NCBI GenBank assembly: GCA_945891505.1
Contig: CAMDDL010000001.1
Coordinates: forward strand, 1 to 64,000
DNA: 64,000 bases
From: Maricaulis salignorans
Lineage (GTDB): Bacteria; Pseudomonadota; Alphaproteobacteria; Caulobacterales; Aquidulcibacteraceae
Reading direction: 5' to 3'
Every line of letters begins with the position of its first letter. The first letter of the stretch is position 1. Below are positions 59,093 to 64,000 of the stretch, piece by piece. The translations under genes and the position numbers were made by a program. The notes beneath the pieces are model-generated. The model searched no databases, was not told the DNA's origin, and was given only the letters and a program-made list of their open reading frames with translations.

Positions 59093-59842
59093 GTGGCAAA
59101 ACTATTGGTCGGAAACTGGAAAATGAATGGGGTTAAGGCGGCTCTAGAAGAGGCAGTCTTAATTGCTGCTGCGGCTAAGACTGTCCAGAGCCAAGCAATC
59201 CAATTGGCCATTTGTCCGCCAGCTACGTTGTTATCGCGGTTAAGTGACATGACCTCTGGCACGGGGCTTTTGACCGGAGCGCAAGATTGCCATGCAAAAG
59301 TCTCTGGTGCCCATACCGGCGATATCTCTGCGGCTATGATCAAGGATGCAGGCGGGCATTTTGTCATTGTTGGCCATTCGGAGCGCCGCGCGGACCATGG
59401 TGAGACCAGCGACCACGTCCGGACCAAAGCCCACACCGCGTTGGAAGCTGGCTTAGTTCCCATTATTTGCGTCGGCGAAACCCGTGTCGAACGTGAAGCT
59501 GGCCAAGCTGAAGCCTTGGTTTTGGCCCAAGTTGAAGGTTCAGTGCCAGAGAGTTTCCCAGAAGGTGGGCTCGTCATTGCCTATGAGCCCGTCTGGGCAA
59601 TCGGGACAGGCTTGGTTCCGAGCGCGGCTGATGTCTTGGCTATGCATGGTGCCATTCACAATAACTTAGTTGGTCGTTTTGGTGCCTTGGGAGCAAGCAT
59701 CCGGCTACTGTATGGCGGCTCGGTCAATGGGCAGAACGCCAGCGACTTGTTGCATCTCGCCCATGTTGATGGAGCTTTGGTAGGTGGCGCGAGCCTCACA
59801 GCGGCTGGCTTTTTGAAGATTTTGCACGCGATCCAAGAATGA
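59093..59842 (+). CDS. tpiA: Triosephosphate isomerase
   Basis: Interconverts DHAP and glyceraldehyde 3-phosphate. GTG 59093 is preferred (GGAG at 6 nt, giving MAKLLVGNWKMNG), length 249 aa; ATGs at 59078/59081 and 59045 are alternatives. Catalytic residues: Asn/Lys in GNWKMNG, His in VGHSERR, Glu in AYEPVWAIGTG; phosphate loop LYGGSVNGQNA. Divergent from ppiD. Confidence 0.96.
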   Translation: MAKLLVGNWKMNGVKAALEEAVLIAAAAKTVQSQAIQLAICPPATLLSRLSDMTSGTGLLTGAQDCHAKVSGAHTGDISAAMIKDAGGHFVIVGHSERRADHGETSDHVRTKAHTALEAGLVPIICVGETRVEREAGQAEALVLAQVEGSVPESFPEGGLVIAYEPVWAIGTGLVPSAADVLAMHGAIHNNLVGRFGALGASIRLLYGGSVNGQNASDLLHLAHVDGALVGGASLTAAGFLKILHAIQE

Positions 59843-59886
59843 ATTAATCATCGTAACGTCTTAGCAACAACCCTGTGTCAAAGGCT

Positions 59887-60894
59887 ATGTCCGGATTAAG
59901 GGGTGAAATTCCTTTGGATAAGCAAAGACTCGCAGCTGCGACCGTGCTGATTTATGATCCCGTGCGCGGCAACATGCTGATGACACGCTCAGTTTTGCAT
60001 GGGATTGGGTTCCGCCGCATCGAGGGGATGACCTCGCTGCGCGAATTGACCCGCCGTTTGCGCGACGTCGACATTTCTCTTTTGGTTATCGAAGCAACTG
60101 AATATCATAGCGATGTCGTTGAGCTTTTGCGCGCGCAGCGACTTGGCGAGTTGGGCATAAATCCCTTCATTCCCGTTATTGCGACGCTTTGGGCAGGCTC
60201 AACCGATTTGGTTGCTGATTTGATGAATGTTGGTTGTGATGATGTGCTGTTGCGGCCATTTTCTCAAATTCAGGCTTTGGAACGGGTGCGCGCCATTATT
60301 TCGGGGCGCAAACAATTTGTTGTGACCTCTGATTATGTCGGGCCTGATCGCGGTCGCTCATCAAAGAATCAAATGGCACCTGAGACTTTCGACCCGCCCA
60401 ACACGTTGCGCGACCGCGTTGTGATGAGCAATTTTGATCCTGTAGCCCAATCAGAAATACTGGCGGCCGCCCGGCGAAAAGTCGACCAAGATCGGTTGGC
60501 CAAGCTTGCTCGTCGCATTGCTATGGCCGCAGAAGTCATTATCCAAGCCCAAGGGCGAGGGGATGCAAACGCAGGCTTTGTTGTTGATTTGCTCGAAAGT
60601 TCTGCAGAACTTGTCCGTGCTGCTAAGCGTCTCGACATTGATGAAGTGCAAGAGATTGCCCTGGTGCTCGAAAATGTGGCCGCGCGAACCAGTGCACCGG
60701 GGCCAGAACGTGTCGAAAATGCCAATCTAACACGTCAACTCGCACTGGCCCTCTATGTCGCTTACGCGGTTGAGGGCGGAGATGCTTTTAAGGCGGAATT
60801 GGAGACCACTTTGGACAAAGTCCGGGGTCGGTTGGACAAGGCGAAAGAGCGTGCGAAACGCCGCCATACCCTGGCGCTGTCGTTGGTCTCTTGA
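59887..60894 (+). CDS. Degenerate response-regulator (receiver) protein
   Basis: 335 aa. Residues about 15-130 look like a receiver domain (VLIYDPVRGNMLMTRSVLHGIGF, SLLVIEATEYHSD, PVIATLWAGSTD, CDDVLLRPFS). The position of the phospho-acceptor Asp seems to hold Glu (VIEATE), and the conserved Lys is Arg (LLRPF), so it may signal without phosphorylation. A SDYVGPDRGR linker and a helical C-terminal domain (about 190-335) follow; the end is highly basic. GTG 59875 is an alternative start. It lies between tpiA and secG; function unknown. Confidence 0.82.
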   Translation: MSGLRGEIPLDKQRLAAATVLIYDPVRGNMLMTRSVLHGIGFRRIEGMTSLRELTRRLRDVDISLLVIEATEYHSDVVELLRAQRLGELGINPFIPVIATLWAGSTDLVADLMNVGCDDVLLRPFSQIQALERVRAIISGRKQFVVTSDYVGPDRGRSSKNQMAPETFDPPNTLRDRVVMSNFDPVAQSEILAAARRKVDQDRLAKLARRIAMAAEVIIQAQGRGDANAGFVVDLLESSAELVRAAKRLDIDEVQEIALVLENVAARTSAPGPERVENANLTRQLALALYVAYAVEGGDAFKAELETTLDKVRGRLDKAKERAKRRHTLALSLVS

Positions 60895-60973
60895 AGTTCG
60901 GCCTCGAAAGAGCGACATAGCAGCCCTAAGCGCAGGGTTTTGCGCCCCATCCATTCACCTTTAGGCCCGTTCC

Positions 60974-61432
60974 ATGTTCATCCAAGCTGTTCTCATTCTC
61001 CACCTGCTGATTTGTTTGGCGCTCATTGGTGCCATTTTGCTGCAGCGTTCGGAAGGCGGCGGGGCCTTGGGCATGGGCGGTGGTCCGTCCTCCATGATGT
61101 CAGGGCGTTCAGCCGCGAACTTTATGACGCGCACGACCACTTTGTTGGGTGCGGCGTTTCTGGTCACCAGCGTCACATTGACCATTATGAACAAATCCGC
61201 GACTAAACCTGCGGATTCCTTGATGCAGGATGGCCGCACCAAGGACGGTATTCCGACTAAGGGCATTGATCTGTCTGTGCCAGCGGCCCCGACAAACGCC
61301 ATCGCGCCTATTCCTGCAGCACCGGCTGGCGGCATCCCTGCTTCGGCACCATCCGCACCCCAGCCAGCGCCCTTATTCCCGGCTACACCGGCGGCACCTG
61401 CTACCGAGCCAACACCGGCAGAAAAAAAATAA
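60974..61432 (+). CDS. secG: Protein translocase subunit SecG
   Basis: Accessory subunit of the SecYEG channel. Two transmembrane helices: IQAVLILHLLICLALIGAILL and TTTLLGAAFLVTSVTLTIM, joined by the family loop QRSEGGGALGMGGG and ANFMTRTT. At 152 aa it is longer than E. coli SecG because of a Pro/Ala-rich C-terminal tail. Precedes pyrG by 72 bp. Confidence 0.96.
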   Translation: MFIQAVLILHLLICLALIGAILLQRSEGGGALGMGGGPSSMMSGRSAANFMTRTTTLLGAAFLVTSVTLTIMNKSATKPADSLMQDGRTKDGIPTKGIDLSVPAAPTNAIAPIPAAPAGGIPASAPSAPQPAPLFPATPAAPATEPTPAEKK

Positions 61433-61504
61433 GCGGCTAACCCCCATTTCTTTCCAGTGGCGCCTCTTCCCTTTTGCAGGCGTTGCGGCTTAGAACGACC
61501 TCCC

Positions 61505-63142
<1,638 letters not shown>

Positions 63143-63290
63143 GGCTGCCGGGTACGATTTGGCAGTTTAAAGAGCTTACATGAGGTTTGATCCAACAGGA
63201 TTGAACGCCCACTACGTTTTCGACCGGTCTGATTTCGCTTTACATCGCCAAATATAGCCTTAGGGTTGTGAGAATGGTGAGAGGTTTGTG

Positions 63291-64000
63291 ATGTCTGCAT
63301 ATAAGATTGAACCATTGCAGGATTGGGAATGGGGATATCGTGCTGCGGTGCGTCTCATGTGGCACCACCGTTGGGTAATGGTCCCGCTAACGCTGGCTGC
63401 ATTGGTCTTTGGCCATATTATTCCGGCGCAGCTTGACGGTTTGATGAGTGGCAACTTGTCATTTTCGTTGCCAGGGCTTGAATATCTCAAGCCACAGCAA
63501 ATCACAGATTTAATTACCAATAGTGCCATGATCATTGCGATGGTTACTTTATATCTCAAGTCAGCTGAAGTGGTCACAAGTTGGCGAACCGGGGGAATTG
63601 GGCTGCTTGTGATCATGTCGTCGGAGTTCGCTGCCTTTGTGGGTTATAGGACCATGAGGGCAGTCATGGAGGCACTCGAGCATCCTGCCGCGCAGGGATT
63701 GATCTATTTTGCAATGATTGCGCTTGTCATAGCCTATGTAAATTACACCTTCTGTCTAGCCGCTCAGGTTTTAATAGATGGGAAAATGAGTTTAGCCCGA
63801 TCCTATAAGGGTGTGGCGCGTCGTGAGTGGCGTCTTTGGTTTTCTATGCTTTTGCTGTTTGCTCTTGCAGTGCCGATTTGGGGCCTGAGCAGCATGGAAG
63901 AACTGATCGGTGAACATACTCCACAAGCTCTAACGCTGCTGCCTTACTTAGAGGGCGGCCTTAACTCCTTTGTTTGGGCGCTCTCGTCGATGGCTGCCGC
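63291..64000 (+). CDS. Unknown integral membrane protein (3' end cut by window edge)
   Basis: 236 codons are visible and the frame is open at the window end. GAGG stands 6 nt before the ATG. At least five hydrophobic segments (VMVPLTLAALVFGHII, AMIIAMVTLYL, IGLLVIMSSEFAAFVG, LIYFAMIALVIAYVNYTF, WFSMLLLFALAVPIWGL). A soluble stretch RSYKGVARREWRLWF between helices resembles some YciC-type membrane proteins, but I cannot assign a family. Confidence 0.75.
   Translation, partial: MSAYKIEPLQDWEWGYRAAVRLMWHHRWVMVPLTLAALVFGHIIPAQLDGLMSGNLSFSLPGLEYLKPQQITDLITNSAMIIAMVTLYLKSAEVVTSWRTGGIGLLVIMSSEFAAFVGYRTMRAVMEALEHPAAQGLIYFAMIALVIAYVNYTFCLAAQVLIDGKMSLARSYKGVARREWRLWFSMLLLFALAVPIWGLSSMEELIGEHTPQALTLLPYLEGGLNSFVWALSSMAA

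Overview
This window is a gene-dense bacterial chromosome segment with moderately high G+C. It is almost certainly from an alphaproteobacterium of the Caulobacterales/Hyphomonadaceae kind. Supporting signs are the combined iscR-nifS-sufBCDS-sufT-sufA operon, the order ppiD-trpE-trpG-trpD-trpC next to tpiA, the tpiA..secG-pyrG order, gltA-gltX beside comEC, a Coq7-type ubiquinone hydroxylase, an RNase E ending in a GWW tail like that of Caulobacter, and DUF2093. No rRNA, prophage, CRISPR array or intact insertion sequence was seen. The species cannot be named from sequence alone.

Layout. 1-5.1 kb (minus): a PepSY membrane protein, a TonB-dependent receptor and a DUF2946 protein form a metal-uptake group, probably for copper. 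Beside it lie an M23 peptidase lipoprotein and a DUF2093 protein. 5.3-8.1 kb (minus): gltA and gltX. 8.1-10.3 kb (plus): comEC, interrupted by one in-frame TAG. 11.0-19.9 kb (plus): iscR and the Suf iron-sulfur operon behind a candidate IscR operator. A small membrane protein, an antitoxin, a ParE/RelE toxin and a VOC protein sit between sufB and sufC. 20-23 kb: GNAT acetyltransferase, LemA and two TPM-domain proteins. 23-30 kb: HD protein, EamA exporter, GluQ-RS, esterase, HNH nuclease, XpaC-like protein, coq7, dsbB and an ExoD-family protein. 30.1 kb: tRNA-Leu(CAA). 30.3-33 kb: small unknown protein, DsbA-like lipoprotein and M48/TPR protease. 33.2-35.7 kb: rne with a long structured leader. 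36.2-46 kb: AMIN-amidase, PBP1A, prfB, hrpB, a PLP dehydratase and an MFS transporter. 46-52 kb: a small secreted peptide, gatC, gatA, a flavoprotein, an HMG-CoA-synthase-like protein and a hypothetical membrane protein. 52.1-53.0 kb: no supported gene, but paired inverted repeats and hairpins. 53-59 kb (minus): ppiD-trpEGDC. 59-64 kb (plus): tpiA, a degenerate response regulator, secG, pyrG and a membrane protein cut by the window edge.

How the genes work together. Most of the window is housekeeping: TCA entry, Glu-tRNA supply, Fe-S assembly, tryptophan and CTP synthesis, cell wall growth, disulfide formation, RNA decay and translation termination. The less ordinary parts are the toxin-antitoxin cassette translationally coupled inside the Suf operon, the broken comEC, the HMG-CoA-synthase-like protein with an apparent Cys-to-Gln change at the nucleophile, the gene-free repeat-bearing stretch just after trpC where many alphaproteobacteria carry moaC-moeA-lexA, and a GNAT gene whose conserved N-terminus lies upstream of any usual start codon.
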